A DNA stretch of 8,359 nucleotides from Deltaproteobacteria bacterium (GCA_947483545.1 CANKNP010000234.1:1-8359), one strand, 5' to 3'. Counted from the stretch's first letter, positions 1 through 7,118 are shown. The notes: generated by a model not told the origin, from the sequence alone. Numbers and translations are program-made.

Positions 1-65
1 CCCCGATTGGCACGTCGGCTCGCGTAGAGCAGGGCATCGCGGCGGAGGTCGTGGAGCGGGCGCAC
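1..65 (-). CDS. 5' end of an unidentified gene, cut by the left edge
   Basis: An open frame starts with GTG at 65-63. It shares one base with the TAG stop of the upstream lipoprotein gene (TAGTG) and stays open to base 1. The 21 visible codons begin MRPLHDLRRDALLYASRRAN, a basic, probably helical N-terminus with no signal peptide. Such a one-base stop/start overlap is common for translationally coupled genes and continues the same-strand cluster. There is no well-spaced Shine-Dalgarno: GGAG lies only 2 bases before the GTG. The family cannot be recognised from this fragment. An ATG in another minus frame at 38-36 is a competing start. Confidence 0.4.
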   Translation of the reverse strand, partial: MRPLHDLRRDALLYASRRANR

Positions 66-616
66 TACTCCGACTCATCGTCTTCAAGCTGCCTGCACGC
101 GCCCTTCGCCGTCGCGGTCACCGAGATCACAAAGTCCGCGACGATCTCCGTGTCGTCCTCGGGGGCGGTGCCGTCTGCAACGATTCGGAACGCGGAGGTG
201 TCGGAGACCACGTACGGCGTCAGATCCAGGGTCGCGATGTCCAGCGTGACGACCGTCTCGCCTGTCGGGAACGTGGAGGAGCTGGCCACCAGGGCCTCGT
301 CCACGCCCGGGGCCGAAATGTACACGGCAAAGCTCTCGATGAACGACATGTCGCCGGGCGTGGACGTCAGCGTGAACGAGGTGACGCGAACTTCGGAGAG
401 ATCGCCCTCGGCAACACCTTGATCCGCCATGGCAGACTGCACGTCCACGTTGAAGTCGGAGAAGCCGCTGAAGCTCAGCGCCTCCAGGAGCTCGCCCAGC
501 ACGCCAGCACCCTCGATCGACGTCGCCGCGCTGCTCTCCACTTCGAACGTGAGCAACCCACAGCCGAGCAGGAGGAGCGGGAGGGTCGCGAGGGTCGTGG
601 AGGTGCGCATGGCCAC
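65..616 (-). CDS. Predicted outer-membrane or periplasmic lipoprotein, unknown function
   Basis: This 183-aa protein has a short basic N-terminus (MAMRTS), a hydrophobic stretch and a lipobox LLGC with lipidation Cys19, so it should be exported and lipid-anchored. The mature part is rich in Ser, Thr, Val and Asp with alternating hydrophobic residues, suggesting a beta-sandwich. It includes FIESFAVYISAPG (residues 92-104) and DLTPYVVSDTSAFRIVADG (131-149). It ends in an acidic tail (EDDESE) preceded by a lone Cys174. I do not recognise a named family. The start is GTG at 616, about 9 bases after GAGGGG; an ATG two codons in (610) is the alternative. It lies 22 bases downstream of the kinase stop on the same strand, so it is probably co-transcribed with it. 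Confidence 0.8.
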   Translation of the reverse strand: MAMRTSTTLATLPLLLLGCGLLTFEVESSAATSIEGAGVLGELLEALSFSGFSDFNVDVQSAMADQGVAEGDLSEVRVTSFTLTSTPGDMSFIESFAVYISAPGVDEALVASSSTFPTGETVVTLDIATLDLTPYVVSDTSAFRIVADGTAPEDDTEIVADFVISVTATAKGACRQLEDDESE

Positions 617-620
617 CAGT

Positions 621-642
621 ATAGTCCCCTCCGGGGGGCTAT
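621..642 (-). promoter_or_regulatory. Hairpin over the ribosome binding site between kinase and lipoprotein genes
   Basis: On the minus strand ATAGCCCCC (642-634) and GGGGACTAT (629-621) can pair over 9 positions with one C/A mismatch, around a CGGA loop. The left arm contains the kinase stop codon TAG (641-639). The loop and right arm contain GGAGGGG, the likely Shine-Dalgarno of the lipoprotein starting at 616. A ribosome reaching the kinase stop would open the stem, so this looks like a translational-coupling element. No T-run follows, so it is not a standard terminator. The pairing is seen in the sequence; the function is inferred. Confidence 0.45.
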
Positions 643-2618
643 TCGATCTTCGCGACCACAGACGTGGTCTGGCCCGCCGTGATGACCAGCGCCTGGTTGA
701 AGTCGAGGCCGCTGTCCTTGTTCAGCACCCGCAACGAGTAGCGCCCCGCGGGCAGTTCGTAATTGAACTTGGGTGTGGGCCCAATTATCTTCCCGTCAAT
801 GTAGATATCCCCCCAACCGCCCCCCGCCACGTTGATGCTGGCCTTGCCCATCGCGGCGACCTTCTCCTGCATCGTCTTGTCGAAAGAGACGTTGCCGCCG
901 GCGGATGGCATCGACGCCGAGAAGCCGACCGTGTCGTAGCCCGACAGCCGGAATTCAACCCCGTACCGGCTCCCCGCAGCCCCAGCGTCCCAGGACACCG
1001 GGGTTTTCCCAATCAACCGCCGGTCCACGAAAACATCCGCACCGGGCGGGTTGGAATTGAATTGCGCGACGACCTTCACTCCCTCCACAGGCGGCTGGGC
1101 AGGCGTCTGCGTGGTTTGCTGCGGGGTTTGCGGGACCACCGCCGCTTTCTCAGCCGGCAGTGTGACCTGCAGCCGAACCTTGTCCCCCGCCTCGACCGTG
1201 ACCTTCTCCTCGTGCGACTTGAACCCCGGCGCAGTCACCACCACCGTGTGCTCGCCAGGCTGCAGGTCCTTGACCGTCACTGCCTCCCCCGTCCCCGCCG
1301 CAACGCCGTCCACCGTGACCGTCGCCGTCGCTGGCGAGATCCGAAGGGTGAGGATTCCCGTCGTGACCGCCGCCTCCACGACAGGCTCCACCGGGACCAC
1401 GGGCTCCTGCATGGCGTTCCACCCGATCACCCCGACCAGCGCGATGGCCAGCACCCCCACCAGGAACAGCGCGAAGAAGAGCCCCGCTCGGCTCTGCGAC
1501 TTCGGCGGGAGCAGCGGCGCGGCGCGGGTGGGCGTCGTGCCGTTGCCCTCGAACTCAGGCTCCAGCTCCGTATCGGCGACGCTGTCGTGCATCTGCCTCG
1601 CGAGCGCGCTGCCGCTCTCCGTGCGCGAGCGCTCCGACTCCATCTCATCCGAGAACAGATCCCGCATGAAGTGGGACAGCGACTGCTGCGTCAGATCCGG
1701 CGAGGCTGGGTACAAGAACTCCAGCAGTTCAGCGTGCATTTCCCGTGCGTCTTGAAAACGCTGGTCGGGCTCGCGGGCCAGGGCGCGCATCACGATCTCG
1801 TCCAACCGGGCCGGTACCGCGGGGTTCAACGCGCTTGGCGGGTCCACATCCACGCGCTTCACCCGTTCGAGCGTCTTCACCTCAGAGTCCGTCTTGAACA
1901 GTCGGCGGCCGGTCAGCATCTCATGCAGGATGATGCCCAGCGCAAAAATGTCCGACCGCCGGTCCAGATCCGCGCCATGCGCCTGCTCGGGCGACATGTA
2001 CTCGAACTTGCCCTTCAGCATTCCCGCGTCGGTGTCCTCTGCGCAGTTTGCCGCCTTCACAATCCCGAAGTCGGCGACCTTCACCTCGCCCGTATACGAC
2101 ACGAGGATGTTGGACGGGCTCACGTCGCGATGAACGATGTTCAGGGGTTGGCCCGAGATCGCAGTGCGCTTGTGGGCGTAGTCGAGCCCCTTGGCCGCCT
2201 CGAGCGCGATGTACACGGCAAACTCGCGCGGGAGCGAGCGACGACGCTCAGCCAACTTGCGGAGGAGGAGCTTGACATCCTTGCCCTCCACGCACTCCAT
2301 GGCGATGAAGTAGTTGTCCCGGATCTTGCCGAAGTCGTAGATGCGGACAATGTTCGCCGCCTGCAGCACCGCCGAGACCTTCGCCTCGTCCATGAACATG
2401 CGGACGAACTGGTCGTTGACGGAGAGGTGGGAGAGGATGCGCTTGATGACGAGCAGGTTCTCGAACCCGCCGACGCCGAAGCTCTTGGCGCGGAAGATCT
2501 CCGCCATGCCGCCCATCGCGATGCGGTCGATGAGGTAGTACTTGCCGAACGCCTCGGGCGTGAACTCCGGCGGCTTCCCCGAGTCGGAGTTCGGCGGTAC
2601 GCTCTCCCCGGGGTTCAT
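639..2618 (-). CDS. Membrane Ser/Thr protein kinase with three PEGA-like repeats
   Basis: This 659-aa kinase of the bacterial PknB-like (Hanks) type phosphorylates protein Ser/Thr with ATP. The domain spans about residues 27-303. It shows a glycine-rich loop (IAMGGMAEIF), the ATP lysine K59 in VIKR, helix-C E78, catalytic loop HRDVSPSN (163-170, D165, N170), DFG (183-185) and SPE (209-211), so it should be active. HRDVSP in place of HRDLKP is frequent in myxobacterial kinases. An acidic linker follows, then one membrane helix at about 378-400. Outside the membrane are a PEGA-like repeat (about 420-487), a Pro/Gln linker and two more (about 516-584 and 592-658). PEGA domains usually bind envelope or cell-surface partners, so the outside part is the likely sensor or anchor. 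ATG at 2618 lies 2 bases after the upstream stop, suggesting coupled translation. The substrate is unknown. Confidence 0.95.
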   Translation of the reverse strand: MNPGESVPPNSDSGKPPEFTPEAFGKYYLIDRIAMGGMAEIFRAKSFGVGGFENLLVIKRILSHLSVNDQFVRMFMDEAKVSAVLQAANIVRIYDFGKIRDNYFIAMECVEGKDVKLLLRKLAERRRSLPREFAVYIALEAAKGLDYAHKRTAISGQPLNIVHRDVSPSNILVSYTGEVKVADFGIVKAANCAEDTDAGMLKGKFEYMSPEQAHGADLDRRSDIFALGIILHEMLTGRRLFKTDSEVKTLERVKRVDVDPPSALNPAVPARLDEIVMRALAREPDQRFQDAREMHAELLEFLYPASPDLTQQSLSHFMRDLFSDEMESERSRTESGSALARQMHDSVADTELEPEFEGNGTTPTRAAPLLPPKSQSRAGLFFALFLVGVLAIALVGVIGWNAMQEPVVPVEPVVEAAVTTGILTLRISPATATVTVDGVAAGTGEAVTVKDLQPGEHTVVVTAPGFKSHEEKVTVEAGDKVRLQVTLPAEKAAVVPQTPQQTTQTPAQPPVEGVKVVAQFNSNPPGADVFVDRRLIGKTPVSWDAGAAGSRYGVEFRLSGYDTVGFSASMPSAGGNVSFDKTMQEKVAAMGKASINVAGGGWGDIYIDGKIIGPTPKFNYELPAGRYSLRVLNKDSGLDFNQALVITAGQTTSVVAKIE

Positions 2619-2620
2619 GG

Positions 2621-2887
2621 CTACTGCGCCCCGGTCATGTTCTCGGCGACGGTCTCACAGTCCCACCACTCCCGGATGGTCTGCGGGTCGGACATCTCCG
2701 CGCAGACCTCGGCAGTCGCGTCATCCACCTCCCCCGCGTTGGCGTCCTTGCACGCCTGCACATCCCCAGCGGTCACCTCCAGGCCGCAGCTACGCGCGTA
2801 GCTGGCCATGGGCGCGCAGATGTCCTGGCACGGGTTGCCGCACCCCCAAAGGAGGGCGATGGCGACGATGGCCAGAGGACGCGGCAT
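2621..2887 (-). CDS. Small Cys-rich lipoprotein
   Basis: This 88-aa protein has signal peptide MPRPLAIVAIALLWGC with lipidation Cys16. The mature chain has six more Cys (20, 24, 34, 46, 62, 77), enough for three disulfides, starting with a CxxxC pair and ending in the acidic, helix-like IREWWDCETVAEN. It is probably a compact disulfide-bonded domain on the outer face of a membrane. I know of no named family for it. I chose ATG at 2887 because GGAG lies 5 bases upstream and the signal peptide then starts cleanly. The frame is open further up, with an ATG at 2929, but that would add a poor N-terminal extension across the divergent promoter. It is first in the kinase cluster and could be an accessory or sensor partner of the kinase, on location alone. 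Confidence 0.8.
   Translation of the reverse strand: MPRPLAIVAIALLWGCGNPCQDICAPMASYARSCGLEVTAGDVQACKDANAGEVDDATAEVCAEMSDPQTIREWWDCETVAENMTGAQ
2787..2804. repeat. 18-bp perfect palindrome inside the Cys-rich lipoprotein gene
   Basis: The sequence CAGCTACGCGCGTAGCTG equals its own reverse complement with no spacer. It covers codons for SYARSC of the small lipoprotein, about 85-100 bp into the gene. A perfect palindrome this long is unlikely by chance in a window of this size, but GC bias and codon choice raise the odds. It could be a binding site for a dimeric regulator, or it could be neutral. Confidence 0.5.
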
Positions 2888-2917
2888 GAAGGCTCCGATC
2901 AGACGAGACACCCGGGC

Positions 2918-2925
2918 AGTATAAT
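2918..2925. promoter_or_regulatory. Overlapping divergent -10 boxes
   Basis: The plus strand carries a perfect TATAAT at 2920-2925. The minus strand carries TATACT read from 2923 to 2918, so two opposite -10-like elements share four bases in the 46-bp spacer. For the plus-strand gene, transcription would begin about 7 bases on, at or just before the GTG at 2934, giving a leaderless mRNA. For the minus-strand gene it would begin near 2911, leaving a short leader that contains GGAG. Neither side has a good -35 box at the usual spacing; plus 2897-2902 reads GATCAG. Confidence 0.5.
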
Positions 2926-2933
2926 GCATCCCC

Positions 2934-3986
2934 GTGCCTACGACCCCGCGCCATGCGGGTGTGCTCCAGATCGAGCCCACCGACCACTGCAACCTCGCCT
3001 GCGCGATGTGCGCGCCGCACGCCGACAGATGGCCGACGGTGCACGGGATCCCGAAGGGTTTCCTGTCCCGCGAGGTCTACGAGTCGCTGCTCCACACGCT
3101 CGTGGAGGAGGACCTCCGGTTCGACCATCTCATTCTCCAATGGCTCGGCGACCCCTCGCTCCACCGTGATCTGGAGTGGATGATCGGCGAAGCAAGTCGA
3201 GTATTACGCGGGCGCCTGGACTACTTGCGCTTCGACTCCAACGCCATCCTGCTCACCCCGCCCCGCATGGCGCAAATCCTTCGTGAATTGTCGCCGGAGA
3301 TGCCGCTTACCTGCGTCTTCACCCTCGATGCGGTGAGCGACGAGACCTACCGGCGGACGAAGGGTCGGGACGGGCTGCACCTCGCGCGGCACCACATCCG
3401 CCACCTCCTGGCGCTGCGGCGAGGGCTCCCGGACCCCGGCCAGGTGCGCGTCCAACTGCAGTTCGTCGTACAGTCCACGAACTGGCACGAGGCGCGCGGG
3501 TTCCTGGACTACTGGACGGAGGCGCTCTCCTGCACCGGCGGGGACGCTGGCCATGGCGAGATCCTGTTCAAACCACTGTCCGTGAGCGGGGGCGCGAAGG
3601 GCCAGGCCGCTGCAAACGCACTCTACGTCCGGACGCTCGAAGAGGCCGGGATTCAGGCGGTTGCAGGCGACAAGCTCTCGGTCACGGTCTGGGAGGACCG
3701 CCCCTGGCAGCGCGACGACGCCCGCGGCACCCGCGGCCCCTGCCCGGGCCTCTGGTACACCCCGGTCATCCGCCAGGATGGTCACCTGGTGATGTGCTGC
3801 GCCGATCTGCACAGCGAGCTGGACCTCGGCTCGGTGGCCGACCACGGCTTCCGCGCGCTCTGGGAGGGGCCGCGGGCGCGCGCCGAGCGGGACAAGCACC
3901 GGCGGGGGATTTTTGAGGGGGTGTGTGCGAACTGTGGGGGGATCAACTGGTATACGCTCGGGGCGGGGGCGGGGGCGCTGGGGTGA
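2934..3986 (+). CDS. Radical-SAM protein with C-terminal SPASM-like cysteines
   Basis: This 350-aa protein opens with IEPTDHCNLACAMC. C19, C23 and C26 form the CxxxCxxC motif that binds the SAM-cleaving 4Fe-4S cluster. LGDPSLH (71-77) sits where family members carry the GGE/GEP-type SAM-contacting motif. A TIM-barrel-like middle includes VFTLDAVSDETYRRTKG (128-144). The C-terminal part has Cys at 270, 288, 289, 331 and 334 around PVIRQDGHLVMCC and LWEG, typical of SPASM domains that hold auxiliary Fe-S clusters. SPASM enzymes often modify peptides or proteins, but other substrates occur. No precursor-peptide gene is visible nearby, so the substrate is unknown. The start GTG at 2934 has no Shine-Dalgarno and follows a TATAAT box. 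The tail GAGAGALG comes from a G-rich DNA repeat. Confidence 0.9.
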   Translation: MPTTPRHAGVLQIEPTDHCNLACAMCAPHADRWPTVHGIPKGFLSREVYESLLHTLVEEDLRFDHLILQWLGDPSLHRDLEWMIGEASRVLRGRLDYLRFDSNAILLTPPRMAQILRELSPEMPLTCVFTLDAVSDETYRRTKGRDGLHLARHHIRHLLALRRGLPDPGQVRVQLQFVVQSTNWHEARGFLDYWTEALSCTGGDAGHGEILFKPLSVSGGAKGQAAANALYVRTLEEAGIQAVAGDKLSVTVWEDRPWQRDDARGTRGPCPGLWYTPVIRQDGHLVMCCADLHSELDLGSVADHGFRALWEGPRARAERDKHRRGIFEGVCANCGGINWYTLGAGAGALG

Positions 3987-4001
3987 GGGGGCGGGCTTGG
4001 G
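3960..4001 (+). repeat. G-rich tract with quadruplex potential
   Basis: Runs of 4, 5, 5 and 4 G are separated by C, C and CGCT, followed after the TGA stop by runs of 5, 3 and 3. It forms the 3' end of the radical-SAM gene and its immediate downstream region. Four or more closely spaced G-runs on the coding strand fit a G-quadruplex motif. It may help end transcription in the convergent spacer, where no normal terminator is seen. Confidence 0.45.
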
Positions 4002-4176
4002 ACCATCGGCTGGAGGTCAGCTCCCCCGTGGAACGCCCGAGGGAATCCGGGGCGGGAGTCGGGCACCGGCGGGACGTTGAACCCCCTCATCCGGCGGGAG
4101 GTACGCGGATGGGTAGAGGAGCCTGAGCGCGAGCCGGGCGAACATCAGGCAGACTGGCCGCGCATCGCCGACAGGG
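3987..4176. other. Convergent spacer without a supported gene
   Basis: These 190 bases separate the stop of the radical-SAM gene from the stop of the minus-strand lipoprotein gene. Only weak pairings are visible, such as GCCCGA at 4035-4040 with TCGGGC at 4059-4064. There is no stem followed by a T-run. Short open frames cross it on both strands but have no ribosome binding site and overlap flanking genes. Confidence 0.5.
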
Positions 4177-5580
4177 TCAGAGACACCCGTGCTCCCACAG
4201 ATCAAACGCCTCCCGCATCCGATTCGGGTCCGAGTACCCCACCTCGCCGGCGGCCACCAAGGGGTCGATCACCTCGGTGAGCGCGGCGTCCAACGCGGCC
4301 ATGTCCGCCGCCAGGCCGTCCGCCACGTAGGCATCGAACGCCTCGCTGTCCTCGACCGGCGGGCCGAAGCCGTCCACGTGCTCGATGAAGTACCAGGTGT
4401 TCACCCGCTCGGCCGAAGCGTGCTCGCGAACCTGGGCAAGATGGCCGCGGGCAAACTCCCCGAAGCGCCCGTGGTCCGCCTCCCGAACACCGCTGCCCGG
4501 CAGGTAGACCAGCGGGCCATCCGGATCGTGGACGCCGAACGCCTCCTCATCCAAGGCCCCGGTGCCATCCGCCGGACGCCAAGGGTTGACGTGGGGGCGT
4601 GAGAGATCAAGCTGCGTCGCTGGGTTCTTGAACGCCGTCAAGCTGTGAAGCCCCGCCGCCGCCAACCGCTGCCAGATCCCAAGCTGAAAGCCGCCGTTGA
4701 GATCATCGGCGTCAATGCCCGCGGCCTCGAACGCGTTGACCCCTGTGCGGACCGACTTCTCCAGGGCCTCCTCCCCTTCGGACTCGTTGTGGACGTGGAC
4801 CGTGAACATCATGCCTTCGGCCTGCCGGGCGGCGAACCAGTCCGGATCCCACAGCGTCGTCGCCTCGGTGAAGGTCGCCCCCGGCTGCAGGTTGAGCACG
4901 GCACCATGGGCCGCGAGGGTCTGGGACAACGCCGTCATCACGGTCTGCCGCCGATCCCAAAGCGCCTCGTCCGTCAGCAGCAACGGGGAGTCTTCCAAGT
5001 GAAGTAAGAAACCAACCAACACAGGGCCAGCCGCTACGACATCGGGCACGTCGGCCCACTGGTGTCCCGTGACTGTCAGGTCCAGGTCCAACGAGCCCGG
5101 GGCGTCCAACCGCACGCTGAACGCGAGCGCCCCGTTGTCGGTGATCTCGACATCCTCGCCGATGACCACGGTCTCCCCCGCTTGAACCTCCCAAACCGCG
5201 ACCCCAAGGCTGTACCCGGACGTGGTGGTCTGCACCAGCGTGACCGTGGCCCCCGTGTCCGACGTCACCGACCCCGACACCGCGTACGTGTAGCCCCGGT
5301 TCAGGTAGATCGGCGTAGTGCTCACGCCATCCCCTTCAAAGCGCACGCCGTTGCCCAGCGACCCGGCGACCAGATCCCCGGTCCAAACCGCGCTCGCCGC
5401 ATCAAACCGCTCTTGTTCTTCGATCACCGGGTCAAAACCCTCCGTCACCGGGCTCGCGCACACCGGGAGCGGCTCCGAGTCTATTCGCCCGGTGCACCCC
5501 GTAACGACCGCGATGATCCCGAAGTGAGTCCACCACTTCGGGATCATCGGGAGGCTGAACCCCAGGTTGGAGGCGTTCAC
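4177..5580 (-). CDS. Two-domain secreted lipoprotein, deacetylase-like barrel suspected
   Basis: This 467-aa protein has a short hydrophobic segment ending in VVTGC (lipidation Cys29), so it should be exported and lipid-anchored. Residues about 60-172 look like an all-beta, carbohydrate-binding-type module. Residues about 184-455 look like an alpha/beta barrel, with strand-like VLVGFLLHLED and MMFTVHVHN (H262, H264) and later GPLVYLPGSG and NTWYFIEHVDG. Paired His and Asp at strand ends recall NodB-type polysaccharide deacetylases and related barrels, but I see no full motif set, so the enzyme call is tentative. GTG at 5580 overlaps the pgi stop as GTGA, supporting coupled translation. The in-frame ATG at 5547 is an alternative but lies inside a strong hairpin. 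No recognised family name is assigned. Confidence 0.75.
   Translation of the reverse strand: MNASNLGFSLPMIPKWWTHFGIIAVVTGCTGRIDSEPLPVCASPVTEGFDPVIEEQERFDAASAVWTGDLVAGSLGNGVRFEGDGVSTTPIYLNRGYTYAVSGSVTSDTGATVTLVQTTTSGYSLGVAVWEVQAGETVVIGEDVEITDNGALAFSVRLDAPGSLDLDLTVTGHQWADVPDVVAAGPVLVGFLLHLEDSPLLLTDEALWDRRQTVMTALSQTLAAHGAVLNLQPGATFTEATTLWDPDWFAARQAEGMMFTVHVHNESEGEEALEKSVRTGVNAFEAAGIDADDLNGGFQLGIWQRLAAAGLHSLTAFKNPATQLDLSRPHVNPWRPADGTGALDEEAFGVHDPDGPLVYLPGSGVREADHGRFGEFARGHLAQVREHASAERVNTWYFIEHVDGFGPPVEDSEAFDAYVADGLAADMAALDAALTEVIDPLVAAGEVGYSDPNRMREAFDLWEHGCL
5511..5549 (-). repeat. Perfect 16-bp inverted repeat, 7-base loop
   Basis: CGATGATCCCGAAGTG at 5511-5526 is exactly complementary to CACTTCGGGATCATCG at 5534-5549, with loop AGTCCAC. 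It lies in the signal-peptide codons (about MIPKWWTHFGIIA) of the pgi-coupled lipoprotein, starting 27 bases after the pgi stop codon. No T-run follows on the minus strand, so it is not a textbook terminator. In mRNA it would be a very stable stem that could reduce expression of the lipoprotein relative to pgi, or protect the upstream message. Confidence 0.7.
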
Positions 5581-7118
5581 CCGCCCGCCCGGAACCGATC
5601 CCCTGCGGGTGTGGCCCCAGGCTCACACACGACCCCGCGCTCGTTCACCGCGAGGCGGCGCAGGATGTGCCACACGTCCCCCGCATCCGCCCCTACCCGG
5701 GCGGCCAACCACGCCGCGGTCTCCCCCGTCTCGCCCACGGAATCCAGTAAAGCCTTCTTCAACACCAGCATCTCGCTCGCCGCCTTCTTTCCCGCCTCGA
5801 CCCCTGGCTGGTGGTAGGCGTTCACGTTCACGAACAGGCCATAGTACCCCACCGCTCGCTCATACAGCGCGATCAACGCGCCGATTCGACGCGCGTCGAC
5901 CGTGGGCAGTGTCAGCGTGATCGAAGCGTGCCCCGCCTCGCCCAGCGCCTTGCGCGTGCCGAGCCAGAAGCCCTGCAGATAATCGCCCGAGACGACGCCC
6001 GGCTCGATCTCCTCCTGGCCCGGGTACCCGTCGTCTTCCACCGCCAGGAACGTCACGAAGTGGTCATCCGGACCGTCGCGGAGCTGCTGCACGTACGCAT
6101 GTTGGTCCGTCGATCCTTTGTTGCCATACACGGTCAAGCCCTGATTCACGACCTTGCCGTCCAGATCGAGGTGTTTTCCCAACGACTCCATCACCAACTG
6201 TTGGAGGTACCGAGAGAAGAGCACCAGGCGATCCCGATACGGCAGCACCACCATCGCCCGCCGGGACGTGCCCTCCGTCAGCGCCAGCCACGCCAACGCA
6301 AGCTTCGCCGCGGGGTTGGCCTCCAGATCCGCGCTCCGTGTATGTACGTCCATCTCCGCCGCACCCGCCAGGAACCCGTCCGCGTCGATGCCTTGGAGCA
6401 TCATCGGCAGCAGGCCCACCGCGCTCCCGAGGCTGGTTCGGCCACCCACCCAGTCCCACATCGGCACCCGCGCTCGCCACCCCTCCGCCGCCTTCCAAAG
6501 CAGGCTCCCCTCCCCGCTCACGGCGATCGCCCGCGAAGCAAAATCCACCTCTGCCCGCGCATACGCCGCCTGGGTCTCGATCATCGCGTTTCGCGTCTCG
6601 GCCGTGCCGCCGCTCTTGGAGATGCACACCACCACCGTCTCTTCGAGGGTCAGCATCCCGAGCACCCGGGCGATGCCCTCGGGATCGGTGTTGTCCAGGA
6701 AATGAACGCGGAGCCGATCATCGGGCTCGCCCAGCGCGTCCGCGATCAGCTGCGGGCCGAGCGCGGATCCCCCGATGCCCAGCACCAGCAGCGCGCGAAA
6801 TCGCCAGTCGCTGTCGAGGTCCGCCGGGTCCACCCTCTCGAAGTGGACCGCCCGCGCGAGCGTCTTGCAGAGCAAGAGGCAAGCCCGAATCTCGTCCTGC
6901 AACGCCGCAGGTGCCAATTCGGGTGCCCGCAGCCAGTAGTGCCCGACCTGCCGCCCCTCGTCCGGGTTCGCGATGGCCCCGGCTTCCAGCGCGCACATCC
7001 CCGCGTGGGCCGCAGCGAACGACGCCGTGGACGGCAAAGGCAGTCCCAGGCGGGAAAGATCGAGGACCATGCCGAGATCGTCGGCACGCCAGAGGAGGGA
7101 CATTGGATCGACGGGCAT
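5577..7118 (-). CDS. pgi: Glucose-6-phosphate isomerase
   Basis: This 513-aa enzyme interconverts glucose-6-phosphate and fructose-6-phosphate in the cytoplasm (glycolysis and gluconeogenesis). Two sugar-isomerase lobes are visible. Phosphate-binding GIGGSALG (114-121) and SKSGGTAET (167-175) are present, with GGRTS (R227), the catalytic-base region QLVMESLGK (E311), [11 protein letters not shown] (H340) and [11 protein letters not shown] (K444). After the isomerase core, a tail from about residue 455 ([20 protein letters not shown], 467-486) resembles a small winged-helix unit, as I recall for PGIs of the cyanobacterial-type group. I chose ATG at 7118; ATG at 7103 is possible. The frame is open to 7223, but the extra residues are Arg/Gly-rich shadow sequence over the FKBP gene. 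Its TGA overlaps the next gene's GTG. Confidence 0.96.
   Translation of the reverse strand: MPVDPMSLLWRADDLGMVLDLSRLGLPLPSTASFAAAHAGMCALEAGAIANPDEGRQVGHYWLRAPELAPAALQDEIRACLLLCKTLARAVHFERVDPADLDSDWRFRALLVLGIGGSALGPQLIADALGEPDDRLRVHFLDNTDPEGIARVLGMLTLEETVVVCISKSGGTAETRNAMIETQAAYARAEVDFASRAIAVSGEGSLLWKAAEGWRARVPMWDWVGGRTSLGSAVGLLPMMLQGIDADGFLAGAAEMDVHTRSADLEANPAAKLALAWLALTEGTSRRAMVVLPYRDRLVLFSRYLQQLVMESLGKHLDLDGKVVNQGLTVYGNKGSTDQHAYVQQLRDGPDDHFVTFLAVEDDGYPGQEEIEPGVVSGDYLQGFWLGTRKALGEAGHASITLTLPTVDARRIGALIALYERAVGYYGLFVNVNAYHQPGVEAGKKAASEMLVLKKALLDSVGETGETAAWLAARVGADAGDVWHILRRLAVNERGVVCEPGATPAGDRFRAGG

Noticed and set aside
318..331. 14-base word ATGTACACGGCAAA repeated at 2209-2222
   Set aside because: Both copies encode FAVYI in unrelated proteins with the same preferred codons; coincidence is sufficient.
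429..2801. A 790-codon open frame on the plus strand
   Set aside because: It runs antisense to the kinase and is rich in Arg, His and Leu, the usual shadow of a high-GC gene. The minus-strand protein has full kinase motifs.
4017..4205. Small minus-strand frame containing MFARLALRLLYPSAYLP in the convergent spacer
   Set aside because: It overlaps the end of the lipoprotein gene, has no ribosome binding site, and the hydrophobic stretch is too short to support a gene or a clear pseudogene.
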